DNA of 54,100 nucleotides from Anaerolineales bacterium. GTDB lineage: Bacteria; Chloroflexota; Anaerolineae; 4572-78; NAK82. Under the pieces are notes generated by a model. It had not been told where the DNA came from. It made no database searches and was given only the letters and a program-made list of their open reading frames with translations. The stretch covers positions 3,041,214 through 3,095,313 of the forward strand of contig CP070811.1 in the NCBI GenBank assembly GCA_020343875.1, in the 5' to 3' direction. A program made the position numbers and the translations under genes. Below, one piece after another: positions 43,701 to 53,041 of the stretch (position 1 is the first letter of the stretch; every line of letters starts with the position of its first letter).

Positions 43701-45929
43701 TTGGCGACCATTAACGACGTTGCCAAGCGGGCAGGTGTATCCCCCGTCACCGTCTCGCGCGTCATCAATGATGCCCCCAACGTCAGGCCAGCCACGCGCG
43801 CCAGGGTAGAACGCGCTATTCAAGAGCTGGGCTATGTGCCCAGCGTGGCAGCCAGAAGCCTGCGTTCGAAACAAACCCGCACGCTGGCCCTGGTACTCCC
43901 CGACATTACCAATTCCTTTTGGACCACCATAGCACGCGGCGTTGAGGATACTGCCCAAGGCCGGGGTTACTCGGTACTTCTCTACAATACGGATGAGACT
44001 CCTTCGAAACAATCTCGTTGCCTGGATGTCATAGCCAGCCAGCGCGTGGACGGCGTGATTATCGCTCCCTATGACTCTGATGCACACAACCTGGTCAAGC
44101 TCCAGACTCGACAAATCCCGACGGCTATCATTGACCGGCGCAGTAAGGGGTGGGAAGTGGATACGGTGTACGGGGATTCTGTCTCCGGCGCGCGGGCCCT
44201 GGTGCGACATCTGATTAAGCTAGGCCATAAGCAAGTGGCCATCGTCTCTGGGCCGGTGGGCGCCTCGACAGCCGAGGATCGCGTGGCTGGCTATCGGATG
44301 GCGTTGACTGAGGCGGGCATCCCTGCCAACCTGCGCTTGATCAAGCGGGGAGAATTCCGAGCCGTCTCCGGCGAACGATTGACCTACCAACTCCTGGACG
44401 AGGGCCTGGAGCCCACAGCTATCTTCGCTGCAAACAACGTTATCGCCCTGGGGGTGATTGATGCTTTGGAGAAGCGCGGGCTACGTATTCCGCAGGACGT
44501 TGCCCTGGTCTGCTTCGACGATTTTCCAAACGCTTCTCGCTTTTTCCCTTTCCTCACCGTCGCCGTCCAACCTGCCTACGATATGGGGGTGAATGCCGCC
44601 CAACTTCTGCTCAGCCGACTCGACGCCGAGCTGGGTTTGCGCCCCCGGCAGGTAGTATTGCCCACCCGCCTCATCATACGCTATTCCTGCGGCAGCCAGT
44701 CAAAGGGCGAAGGTGGCTACGTGCCCAGCTTACCCAATCTCAAAGAAATACGCACGCAGAGTGTTCTGGTCAAGGGCCTAAACTCTGTGGAGATCCCAGG
44801 CCTCTCAGAGCGGGTCACCGGCATGGCTGCTCCGGTGACCCGGCAAGAGGTAGAACCAGCGCACCACGAACGATCTGACGCCAACCGCTTGCTCATGGCA
44901 CTCCAGCATCAAGAGGCGGATCGAGTGCCACACCTTGAGTTCTGGATTACCAGCAAACCGGTTTACGAATATGTCCTGGGGCGTAAGCTCGGCTATGAGA
45001 TCACAAACCCTTGGATTGATAGTCAATCTATTACCCCTGAGGACCATGTGGAGTTTGCCCTGCGCCTGGGCACAGATGCCGTAGCCTGTGACTTCTATTG
45101 GCGACCGAATAACACCTTTGAGAAAGCAGCTGACGGGCGCACATACTACCTGGATGGCACGATCAAGGCCTTGGCCGACCTGGAAGACCTGGAACCTCCC
45201 CCCCCAATGGCCAATCAACTGAGCCGCCTGGAACGCTACCTGCAGGCGGCTCAAGGGACCCGGGTTGGGGTCATACCTAGCTTCACCTCTTTCTTCGACA
45301 GCGCGATGCGAGCCATCGGTATAGGGGACGCCCTATATATGTTTCACGATAACCGGCCTCTTCTGGAAAGACTGATGGATATGCTCTTGGAGCACCAGGA
45401 AAAAGTGGTCAGGGTTGTCTGTGACCGGTTTGCCGACGACCTGGCCTGCATCTTGATCAATGATGACATTGCCTTCAGCACTGGCTTGACGATCCATCCT
45501 GATATGTTCATGGATATCTTCCCCCATCGTATGCAACGATTGATCCTTGCTGTCAAGGAGCACGGCAAGCCTCTGATTCTGCACACCGACGGGAAGATAG
45601 AGGGGATTTTGCCACTCTTGCATGAGATTGGATTCGACGCAGTGCACCCCATTCAGCCCGAGTTTAACGACATCTTCGAGCTCAAGCGACAGTGGGCGGG
45701 CAAAGTGGCCTTCATAGGCAATATCCCCCTTGCCCTGCTGGCTTATGGAGACGAGGCAAGAATCGAAGAGCAGGTACGGGAATACTGTATCCGGCTGGGG
45801 CCTGGCGGTGGCTATGTGCTGGGTTCTTCAGGTAGTATCACCCACAACATCCCGCCGGAGAACTTTGTGGCAATGACCCAAGCCACCCACAAATATGGGC
45901 GCTACAGTTCACTGGGCCATGAAGTCTGA
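43701..45929 (+). CDS. LacI-family repressor fused to a UroD-fold domain
   Basis: Encodes 742 residues in one open frame from a TTG with GGAGGAG upstream. Residues 1-55 are a LacI HTH and hinge (INDVAKRAGVSPVTVSRVIN; YVPSVAARSLRSKQT), 60-330 the periplasmic-binding sensor (ending RLIIRYSCG), and about 333-393 a linker. From about 395 (NRLLMALQHQEADRVPHLEFW) to the end is a uroporphyrinogen decarboxylase/COG0407 domain. At the MtaA zinc positions it has HTD (628-630) instead of HxC, and GSSGS instead of a Cys, so the zinc site is altered. A separate uroD start is not supported: the ATG near 44824 lacks a ribosome binding site. The likely roles are repression of its own gene and of the operon at 38735. 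Confidence 0.85.
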   Translation: MATINDVAKRAGVSPVTVSRVINDAPNVRPATRARVERAIQELGYVPSVAARSLRSKQTRTLALVLPDITNSFWTTIARGVEDTAQGRGYSVLLYNTDETPSKQSRCLDVIASQRVDGVIIAPYDSDAHNLVKLQTRQIPTAIIDRRSKGWEVDTVYGDSVSGARALVRHLIKLGHKQVAIVSGPVGASTAEDRVAGYRMALTEAGIPANLRLIKRGEFRAVSGERLTYQLLDEGLEPTAIFAANNVIALGVIDALEKRGLRIPQDVALVCFDDFPNASRFFPFLTVAVQPAYDMGVNAAQLLLSRLDAELGLRPRQVVLPTRLIIRYSCGSQSKGEGGYVPSLPNLKEIRTQSVLVKGLNSVEIPGLSERVTGMAAPVTRQEVEPAHHERSDANRLLMALQHQEADRVPHLEFWITSKPVYEYVLGRKLGYEITNPWIDSQSITPEDHVEFALRLGTDAVACDFYWRPNNTFEKAADGRTYYLDGTIKALADLEDLEPPPPMANQLSRLERYLQAAQGTRVGVIPSFTSFFDSAMRAIGIGDALYMFHDNRPLLERLMDMLLEHQEKVVRVVCDRFADDLACILINDDIAFSTGLTIHPDMFMDIFPHRMQRLILAVKEHGKPLILHTDGKIEGILPLLHEIGFDAVHPIQPEFNDIFELKRQWAGKVAFIGNIPLALLAYGDEARIEEQVREYCIRLGPGGGYVLGSSGSITHNIPPENFVAMTQATHKYGRYSSLGHEV

Positions 45930-45980
45930 TGCTTGAGAGGTCTTCCAGAGTATGGTTTAAGCCGCACCAAAGTTGGATCG

Positions 45981-46057
45981 GGTGCGCCTCGAAAAAGGGG
46001 ACACATATGGGCGTATCCCCCCAGGTTTGTCCGGATTTTCCAAGAATCTGAAGCACC
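45981..46057. repeat. Dispersed short repeat, copy C (degenerate)
   Basis: The left end GGTGCGCCTC (from 45981) and the inner GGGCGTATCCCCCCAGGTTTG track copy B closely; the right end is worn to GAAGCACC (to 46057). It lies between lacI-uroD and rhaB, just upstream of the rhaB ribosome binding site. No target duplication is visible. Confidence 0.6.
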
Positions 46058-46088
46058 CTTTGACTCTCAGGCAAGGAGGGATGCTACA

Positions 46089-47573
46089 TTGAGCCACGCC
46101 GTAAGTTTCCTGGCATTTGACTTGGGGGCTGCCAGCGGTCGAGCCGTAGTAGGGCACTTCGACGGCGAACGCCTGTCATTGCAGGAGGTCCACCGCTTCC
46201 CCAACGGCCCTGTGCAGGTGCGTGACAGCCTACATTGGAATGTACTTCGCCTCTACAGCGAACTAAAATATGGACTGGCCAAATCGCGTGATGAATTCGG
46301 CCTCGAACTGGTCAGCCTCGGCCTCGATACCTGGGGGGTTGACTCAGCTTTGCTTGACAAACATGGGGCTTTGCTTGGCAACCCCTATCACTACCGCGAT
46401 GCCCGGACCAACGGCATGTTTGAAGAAGCGTTCCGCCGAGTATCCAGAGAAGAGATTTTCGAGCAGACCGGCATCCAGTTTTTGCAGATCAACACGCTAT
46501 ACCAACTTCTATCAATAGTGATTTCGGAATCGCCCCTGCTCTCAGCCGCCGAAACACTGTTGATGACGCCTGATTTGTTCAATTACTGGCTCACCGGACA
46601 GAAGGTCAGCGAGCGTACAATTGCGAGCACCAGCCAATGTTTTAACCCCAGTACAGGCGATTGGGCTGGCACCCTGCTCGAAAGGATGGGGATTCCCTCC
46701 CATATCTTCCCCCAGATTGTCCAGCCAGGGACCGTACTGGGCAAGTTGGCTTCTGACGTTGCCCACGAGACAGGTGCCCAGGACGTCTCCGTCGTAGCGC
46801 CGGGCTGCCACGATACAGCGTGCGCGGTGGCTGCCGTACCAGCTACCCAGAGCTACTATGCCTATCTCAGCTCCGGCACCTGGTCAATTGTAGGCGCCGA
46901 AGTAAGCCAGCCGGCTATCACCTCCAAGAGCCTGGCGTACAACTTCACCAACGAGGGCGGGGTGTGCGACACCATTCGCCTGTTAAATAACATCACCGGC
47001 CTGTGGCTGATCCAGGAATGCCGGCGCACCTGGGCGGCAGATGGCAACCTGCTCTCTTACACCGAGCTCACCCGCTTGGCCCAGGCTGCGCGGCCCTTCG
47101 CGGGCATCATTGACACGGATGCCACTGAATTCCAATCGCCGGGCGATATGCCCGCTCGCATCCGAGAGTTCTGCCTGCGAACTGGGCAAGAAGCACCCCA
47201 GAGCCAGGGAGCTGTTGCGCGAACGGTGCTGGAGAGTCTGGCCTTGAAGTATCGCTGGACGCTGGAAAAGCTGGAAGAGATATTAGAGTGCCACCTGGAG
47301 CCAGTGCACATCGTGGGTGGCGGCTCTCAGAATCAACTTCTCAATCAGCTTACAGCGAATGCGCTTGGCCGCCCGGTGGTGACGGGGCCGGTCGAAGCGA
47401 CGGCAGTTGGTAATGTGCTGATGCAGATGTTGGCATTGGGTCACATCGCTTCCCTTGAAGAAGGACGTGACCTGGTACGCCGCTCGTTTGAGATGGCAAC
47501 CTATCTGCCTCATGAGACAAATCTATGGGACGAGGCATACGGGCGATACCTTGACCTGACCACATGTGATTGA
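46089..47573 (+). CDS. rhaB: Rhamnulokinase (FGGY sugar kinase)
   Basis: Encodes 494 residues. The FGGY kinase N-terminal phosphate loop is [20 protein letters not shown], characteristic of Rha[29 protein letters not shown] and [19 protein letters not shown] follow. RhaB phosphorylates L-rhamnulose, and relatives act on L-fuculose, which fits the adjacent L-fucose isomerase gene. The TTG at 46089 has AGGAGGG 9 nt upstream. The stop is 31 bp before the fucI start. Confidence 0.88.
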   Translation: MSHAVSFLAFDLGAASGRAVVGHFDGERLSLQEVHRFPNGPVQVRDSLHWNVLRLYSELKYGLAKSRDEFGLELVSLGLDTWGVDSALLDKHGALLGNPYHYRDARTNGMFEEAFRRVSREEIFEQTGIQFLQINTLYQLLSIVISESPLLSAAETLLMTPDLFNYWLTGQKVSERTIASTSQCFNPSTGDWAGTLLERMGIPSHIFPQIVQPGTVLGKLASDVAHETGAQDVSVVAPGCHDTACAVAAVPATQSYYAYLSSGTWSIVGAEVSQPAITSKSLAYNFTNEGGVCDTIRLLNNITGLWLIQECRRTWAADGNLLSYTELTRLAQAARPFAGIIDTDATEFQSPGDMPARIREFCLRTGQEAPQSQGAVARTVLESLALKYRWTLEKLEEILECHLEPVHIVGGGSQNQLLNQLTANALGRPVVTGPVEATAVGNVLMQMLALGHIASLEEGRDLVRRSFEMATYLPHETNLWDEAYGRYLDLTTCD

Positions 47574-47604
47574 TACGCATCATAATCTAAAGGAGGATAC
47601 AGCT

Positions 47605-49425
47605 ATGGCAAACGTGAAAGACATCCTAACGGTTCCCCCAAACAACAGACTGATTGGCGATATGCCCAAAATCGGCATCCGCCCCACTATTGATGGTCGA
47701 CGCCAGGGAGTCCGGGAGTCGCTGGAGGACCAAACTATGACCATGGCCAGATCAACCGCAGAGTTCCTTAGCCAGAATCTGCGCCATGCCAACGGCCTTC
47801 CGGTTGAGTGCGTCATTGCCGATACCTGCATTGGGGGCGTGGCTGAGGCGGCCCAGACGGCTGAGAAGTTTGCCAGGGCAGGCGTGGGGCTCTCAATCAC
47901 GGTCACCCCGTGCTGGTGCTATGGGTCCGAGACGATGGACATGGATCCTTACATCCCCAAAGCGGTGTGGGGCTTCAACGGCACGGAGCGTCCCGGCGCA
48001 GTCTATCTGGCGGCAGTCATGGCGGCGCACAATCAAAAGGGGCTGCCGGCCTTCAGCATTTACGGGCGAGACGTGCAGGATGCGGGTGATACCTCCATCC
48101 CCCTTGACGTGCAAGATAAGCTGTTAGCCTTTGCGCGTGCGGGTCTGGCGGTAGCCAGGATGCGCGGCAAATCGTATCTTTCGATGGGCGGCGTGTCCAT
48201 GGGCATCGCCGGGTCGATCGTGGATCAGTCCCTCTTCGAAAGCTACCTGGGCATGCGGGTGGAAGCAGTGGATATGACCGAATTTATACGCCGCATAAAC
48301 GAGGGGATCTACGATCAGGAAGAATTCAAGCGGGCCATAGCTTGGGTCAAAGAGAATTGCCCAGAGGGGAAGGACTACAATCCCCCAGAGATGCAGCGCA
48401 ACCGGGAGCAAAAAGACAAAGACTGGGACATCTCGGTCAAGATGGCCCTGATTGCCCGCGATTTGATGGTGGGCAATCCCAAACTGGAGGAATTGGGCTA
48501 TGGTGAGGAAGCCCTGGGGCGTAATGCCATTGCGGGTGGCTTTCAGGGGCAGCGCCAGTGGACCGACCATTTCCCCAACGGCGACTTTATGGAAGCCATT
48601 CTCAATACCTGCTTCGATTGGAACGGGATTCGCCAGCCTTACATCGTGGCCACCGAAAACGACGCGCTGAACGGGATTTGTATGCTGTTTGGGCATCTCT
48701 TGACCGGCACCGCCCAAATCTTCGCCGATGTGCGCACCTATTGGAGCCCAGAAGCCGTCAAACGCGTGACCGGGCTGGAGTTGACCGGCGAGGCGGTAGG
48801 AGGCATCCTGCACTTGATCAACTCTGGCCCGGCGGCCTTAGACGGCACCGGTCGGCAGTTGATCGACGGGAAGCCAGCCATTAAACCCTACTGGCAGGTC
48901 ACCCTGGAGGAAGTGGAAGCGTGCCTGGACGCCGTCACCTGGCATGCGGGCATGACCGAATACTTCCGGGGAGGCGGCTGGTCCACCAAGTTTATGACCC
49001 GAGGCGGTATGCCAGTCACCATGTCGCGGCTCAACGTCGTCAAAGGCATAGGGCCCGTCCTGCAAATCGCAGAGGGTTCCATTGTCGAAATACCAGAAGA
49101 GGCTCACCACATTCTAGACGAGCGCACCAATCCCACCTGGCCCACCACCTGGTTTGCACCCAACCTGACGGGCAGTGGCCCGTTCCGGGATGCTTACTCG
49201 GTGATGTACAATTGGGGGGCCAATCACGGCGCCTTCAGCTACGGCCACATCGGGACTGACCTGATTAGCCTGGCCTCCATACTGCGTATCCCGGTCTACA
49301 TGCACAACGTGCCTGAGGAGAAGATCTTCCGACCTAACACCTGGGCGACCTTCGGCGCCATGGACCCCCAAGGCGCTGACTTTAGAGCCTGCGCCAACTT
49401 TGGGCCGCTATACGGCCGATACTAA
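47605..49425 (+). CDS. fucI: L-fucose isomerase
   Basis: Encodes 606 residues, close to E. coli FucI (591). FucI converts L-fucose to L-fuculose (and D-arabinose to D-ribulose) with Mn2+. Family stretches are [58 protein letters not shown], the [11 protein letters not shown] loop, [20 protein letters not shown] and the C-terminal [27 protein letters not shown] lies about 8 nt before the ATG. With rhaB it gives isomerase and kinase steps; no aldolase gene is in the window. Confidence 0.93.
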   Translation: MANVKDILTVPPNNRLIGDMPKIGIRPTIDGRRQGVRESLEDQTMTMARSTAEFLSQNLRHANGLPVECVIADTCIGGVAEAAQTAEKFARAGVGLSITVTPCWCYGSETMDMDPYIPKAVWGFNGTERPGAVYLAAVMAAHNQKGLPAFSIYGRDVQDAGDTSIPLDVQDKLLAFARAGLAVARMRGKSYLSMGGVSMGIAGSIVDQSLFESYLGMRVEAVDMTEFIRRINEGIYDQEEFKRAIAWVKENCPEGKDYNPPEMQRNREQKDKDWDISVKMALIARDLMVGNPKLEELGYGEEALGRNAIAGGFQGQRQWTDHFPNGDFMEAILNTCFDWNGIRQPYIVATENDALNGICMLFGHLLTGTAQIFADVRTYWSPEAVKRVTGLELTGEAVGGILHLINSGPAALDGTGRQLIDGKPAIKPYWQVTLEEVEACLDAVTWHAGMTEYFRGGGWSTKFMTRGGMPVTMSRLNVVKGIGPVLQIAEGSIVEIPEEAHHILDERTNPTWPTTWFAPNLTGSGPFRDAYSVMYNWGANHGAFSYGHIGTDLISLASILRIPVYMHNVPEEKIFRPNTWATFGAMDPQGADFRACANFGPLYGRY

Positions 49426-49539
49426 AGGTTACTCGCCCTAAGGTAAGGCGCACCCGCCTCGCTGATAGGCGACGTGGTCCATTGAAAAGCATAACACAGC
49501 AGACAACGATCCAAAAACTGTTGACGGGGAGAGGTATAG

Positions 49540-50568
49540 ATGAGATCACTGTGGGGCAAAGCCCCCTTTCAATTTGAGATGCGGGAACTCCCGACGCCTG
49601 AGCCCGGACCGGGCGAGGTGGTGGTCAAGGTCACCGCCTGCGGCATTTGCGGCACCGACCTCCACTTCTTGGGCCACAATTCGGACTGGATACCCCTGGG
49701 CCACGAGGTAGTGGGCTCCATCGCCGCTGTAGGGCCGCATGTGACCCACTGGCAGGGCGGCGAGGCAGTTATCGTGGAGAATCACGCCAGTTGTGGGGTG
49801 TGTGTGCAATGCAAGAATGGACGCGCCCTATATTGCCAGAACCTGGGCACCTACATGGAGGACCGGGCTGGTTTTGCCGACTATCTTCGGGTGCGAGCGG
49901 ACATGGTTCAGGCCTACGACGCAGAGGCGCTCACGCCTGTCCAGGCCGCGTTGGCTGAGCCACTCACGGTAGCCCTTGATCTTCTCCAGCGTGCGGACCC
50001 GGAATTCAACGACGAAGTGGCCATACTCGGCCCTGGCTCTATCGGATTGATGCTCACCCGTCTGGCCAAGCTGCGCGGGGCGCGACGGGTCTTTCTCACT
50101 GGCTCCAACCGCTCTACGCCTCGTGGCCTTCACCGCCTGGAGGTGGGTCAGCAAATGGGAGCTGACGTGATCCTGGCCGACGCCGAGGATGACGTTGTGG
50201 GCGAGATCAAGGCCGCCGTATCCCAAGGCGTAGATCGAGTCCTGGTGACGGCACCGCCGCGCGTGCTGCCACTCGCCTTTGAGATTGCCCGCTTCGGGGC
50301 CATTGTGGGCCTGATTGGGATTGAGTTTGGCGCAGGTGGCGAGGTCACCTTCGACGTGAATGACTTCCACTTCAAGAAGCTGCAACTGCGGGCTTCTCAC
50401 GCAATTCCTAACCACTACTTTCCCACGGCGCTGGATCTACTGGCCCGACGGATCGTAAACCCTGACCCGCTGATCAGCCACACCTTTGCCTTTGAAGAAT
50501 ACCAGACCGCCTTTGAAACCTTGACTGACCCGAGGCAATCAACGGTTAAAGTTGTGATTGTCCCATAG
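49540..50568 (+). CDS. Zinc-dependent alcohol/polyol dehydrogenase (MDR)
   Basis: Encodes 342 residues. Catalytic zinc ligands are in ACGICGTDLHF and LGHEVVGSI; the four-Cys structural zinc lobe is present (CGVCVQCKNGRALYC). The Rossmann segment AILGPGSIGLMLTRLAKLRGA follows. It resembles sorbitol/L-threonine/L-fucose-type dehydrogenases; the substrate is not fixed by sequence. GGGGAGAGG lies upstream of the ATG. The gene is 114 bp after fucI. Confidence 0.87.
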   Translation: MRSLWGKAPFQFEMRELPTPEPGPGEVVVKVTACGICGTDLHFLGHNSDWIPLGHEVVGSIAAVGPHVTHWQGGEAVIVENHASCGVCVQCKNGRALYCQNLGTYMEDRAGFADYLRVRADMVQAYDAEALTPVQAALAEPLTVALDLLQRADPEFNDEVAILGPGSIGLMLTRLAKLRGARRVFLTGSNRSTPRGLHRLEVGQQMGADVILADAEDDVVGEIKAAVSQGVDRVLVTAPPRVLPLAFEIARFGAIVGLIGIEFGAGGEVTFDVNDFHFKKLQLRASHAIPNHYFPTALDLLARRIVNPDPLISHTFAFEEYQTAFETLTDPRQSTVKVVIVP

Positions 50569-50688
50569 TAAGCGCAGCGCGATTTCCCAAACTTGTGCTA
50601 TCTTGGCTTGCGGTCGGGGGAAGAGGCGTGCGTTTTCTGCCAGCTGCATTGAGTCATATACGACACTAATTATTTCCAGGAGTGCTGT

Positions 50689-51750
50689 ATGCCAAAAATC
50701 GTGATCCTGGGTGCCGGTTTAATGGGCACCGCGTTTAGTATCCCTCTGACCGATAACGGCCATGAGGTGCGTTTGGTCGGAACCCACCTGGATAGCGACA
50801 TCATTGAAGAGATTCACCAGGACGGGATTCACCCCAGATTGCGCACGCGTGTCCCCAAAGGAGTTACACCCTATACATATGATCGGCTGGGCAAAGCTAT
50901 GCAAGACGCTGAGCTGGTGGTATTGGGAGTCAACTCCATGGGCGTCGACTGGGCCGCCGACATGCTGGGACCCCTGCTGTCCCCGCAGATCCCGGTTCTT
51001 ATGCTGACCAAGGGCATGGCAGGCGACGGGCGTCACTTACAGATACTGCCCGATGCCTTACGGGCCGGACTGCCTGACCGCTATCGAGACGCGGCCCGGC
51101 TGGTTGCCATCGGGGGCCCCTCGATTGCGGGCGAGTTGGCCGCCCGTCGCCACAGCTGCGTGGTACTCACCGGGCCAGATCAGAGCCTGCTAGACAAGCT
51201 AGCCGCCATATTACGCACTCCATACTACCATATCTGGACCAGCACCGACATGATTGGCGTGGAGGTTTGCGTGGCGCTAAAGAATGTGTACGCCCTGGCT
51301 GTGGGGCTGGTGGGTGGTTTTCTGGAAAAGGAGGGAGTCGCAGATAACGGAGCTGTTATGCACAACCTATCGGCAGCCATCTTTGCCCAAGGCCTGTGGG
51401 AGATTTCCTACCTGGTGAAACAGCTGGGAGGACAACAGCGCAGCGTCTACTCCTTGCCCGGCGCTGGCGACCAATACGTCACCAGCCAGGGGGGGCGCAA
51501 TGGTCGCATGGGGCGTTGGTTGGGTTTGGGTGTACCATACAGCCAGGCCAAAGCCGAATATATGCCGGAGGATACCATCGAGGGAGCCGAACTGGCGGCA
51601 GCCATCGGGCCCACCGTCGAAGAGCTGGTAAGCCGGGGAGAGCTGGATGGCGATAACCTACCCTTGTTGCGCACTATGATCGCTATCGTATGTCACGATG
51701 CGCCTGCCAAAATCCCGTGGGATGACTTCTTCGCCGGGAAGGCCGTATAG
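50689..51750 (+). CDS. Glycerol-3-phosphate dehydrogenase (GpsA)-like reductase
   Basis: Encodes 353 residues. The Rossmann motif is VILGAGLMGTAFSIPLTDNGHEV; other GpsA stretches are a GGPSIAGELA segment, the catalytic Lys in VCVALKNVYALAVG, and LPGAGDQYVTSQGGRNGRMG. GpsA normally reduces dihydroxyacetone phosphate for lipid synthesis. Here, amid sugar genes, it looks like a specialised paralogue that may act on another phosphorylated ketose or the DHAP from aldol cleavage. AGGAG precedes the ATG. Confidence 0.8.
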   Translation: MPKIVILGAGLMGTAFSIPLTDNGHEVRLVGTHLDSDIIEEIHQDGIHPRLRTRVPKGVTPYTYDRLGKAMQDAELVVLGVNSMGVDWAADMLGPLLSPQIPVLMLTKGMAGDGRHLQILPDALRAGLPDRYRDAARLVAIGGPSIAGELAARRHSCVVLTGPDQSLLDKLAAILRTPYYHIWTSTDMIGVEVCVALKNVYALAVGLVGGFLEKEGVADNGAVMHNLSAAIFAQGLWEISYLVKQLGGQQRSVYSLPGAGDQYVTSQGGRNGRMGRWLGLGVPYSQAKAEYMPEDTIEGAELAAAIGPTVEELVSRGELDGDNLPLLRTMIAIVCHDAPAKIPWDDFFAGKAV

Positions 51751-51879
51751 ACCTTTTCATAATCGATTTGCCCCCCGCCGGCCGACCGGTAAGCAATCGT
51801 CCTTTCCCCCCAAAGAGGGAGGGATGAGGAGGGGCTGAACCGGTGGCAGGGTACTATCAGAACACATTGGAGGATTCCC

Positions 51880-52974
51880 GTGACAGCATCTGAGACGATC
51901 ATCAACATCACCCCTCACTTCTTCACCCAGCAAGAGAAGCTCTTAGTGGACCACGGCCCTTTGTCGGCCTGTAGCTTCTGCTTCGCAAGTGGTGTGTGCG
52001 GGCTTCGGCTTAAGAATGAGGTTGGTCAACTCATCTTGCTCCCCTTTCAAGGACAGCAGATCTGGTCGGTAGAGTTCGGCGGGCGGAACCTGACCATGAA
52101 ATCGATGTTCAGCGAGCCTCGCCCCACCCAACAGTATCTGGAGACCTACGGCGGTTTTCTACTCCATTGTGGAGTAACCAGCATGGGCGTTCCTTCCAAG
52201 GATGATACCCATCCTCTGCATGGCGAATTGCCTAACGCTCCTTATCAAAAGGCCTTTCTGGTCACAGGCGAGGATGAAAAAGGGCCCTACATAGGTTTAG
52301 GCGGCAGCTACCAGCACACAGTTGCCTTCAACCACAACTACATCGCTGAGCCGATGGTCAAACTCCACGCTGGCTCTAGCACCATCTGGGTAGCGATGAC
52401 CGTCACCAACCTGAAACAGTCTAATATGGAGTTGATGTACCTGTCCCACGCCAACTTCAGGCCTGTGGACGATGGGCGCCTGGTTTATAGCGCTCCTTGC
52501 ACCCCGCACCATGTACGCGTGCGCAGAAGTATCCCCTCTCACATCCGGCCCATTGCAGGCTACGTGGAATTTCTTGAGGAGTTGGAACGCGAGCCCGAAA
52601 AGCATAACCGGCTATCCCCCGACCTGCTTTTTGACCCGGAAGTGGTCTTCTTTATTGATTACCTGGCCGATGCAGATGGCTGGGCACACAGTATGCAAGT
52701 CCACCCCGATGGAAACGCCGATTACATTCGTCACCGCCCGGACCAGCTAGATAAGGGCGTCCGCTGGATCTCCCGCACCGGCGACCAAGATGCCCTGGGG
52801 CTGATCTTGCCTGCCACCGCCGAGCCAGAGGGATACCTGGCTGAGAAGGCCAAAGGGAACATCAAAGTGCTTCCCCCTAAAGGCGTCTTCCACTTCGAAT
52901 TGGAGATGGGTGCCCTAACACCAGCTGAGGCTGAACACATGGAGGAAAAGATCACCCAGATGGTGACCAGCTGA
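51880..52974 (+). CDS. DUF4432 family protein (aldose epimerase fold)
   Basis: Encodes 364 residues of the galactose mutarotase-like fold. Recognisable stretches are LLPFQGQQIWSVEFGGRNLTMKS near the N-terminus, FLLHCGVTSMG, HPLHGELPNAPYQ and the ELMYLSHANFRPVDDGRLVYS region. DUF4432 proteins often lie in sugar catabolic clusters and probably act on sugar anomers or ketoses. The GTG start at 51880 has TTGGAGGA upstream. It stands between the GpsA-like and MtaA-like genes. Confidence 0.8.
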   Translation: MTASETIINITPHFFTQQEKLLVDHGPLSACSFCFASGVCGLRLKNEVGQLILLPFQGQQIWSVEFGGRNLTMKSMFSEPRPTQQYLETYGGFLLHCGVTSMGVPSKDDTHPLHGELPNAPYQKAFLVTGEDEKGPYIGLGGSYQHTVAFNHNYIAEPMVKLHAGSSTIWVAMTVTNLKQSNMELMYLSHANFRPVDDGRLVYSAPCTPHHVRVRRSIPSHIRPIAGYVEFLEELEREPEKHNRLSPDLLFDPEVVFFIDYLADADGWAHSMQVHPDGNADYIRHRPDQLDKGVRWISRTGDQDALGLILPATAEPEGYLAEKAKGNIKVLPPKGVFHFELEMGALTPAEAEHMEEKITQMVTS

Positions 52975-53041
52975 GTACGCCACCGGGCGGCACTTCAAAA
53001 CCAAAAACGTTGGACAAAACATTGAGAGGAGATATCCCCCC

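Noticed and set aside
44824..45929. An independent uroD gene starting inside the lacI frame
   Set aside because: No ribosome binding site precedes the ATG at about 44824 and no stop separates the two parts. The fusion is the simpler reading, though an internal start cannot be fully excluded.
49447..49455. Fourth copy of the dispersed repeat (GGCGCACCC)
   Set aside because: Only the nine-base end matches. The left end and core are absent, so it is probably chance.
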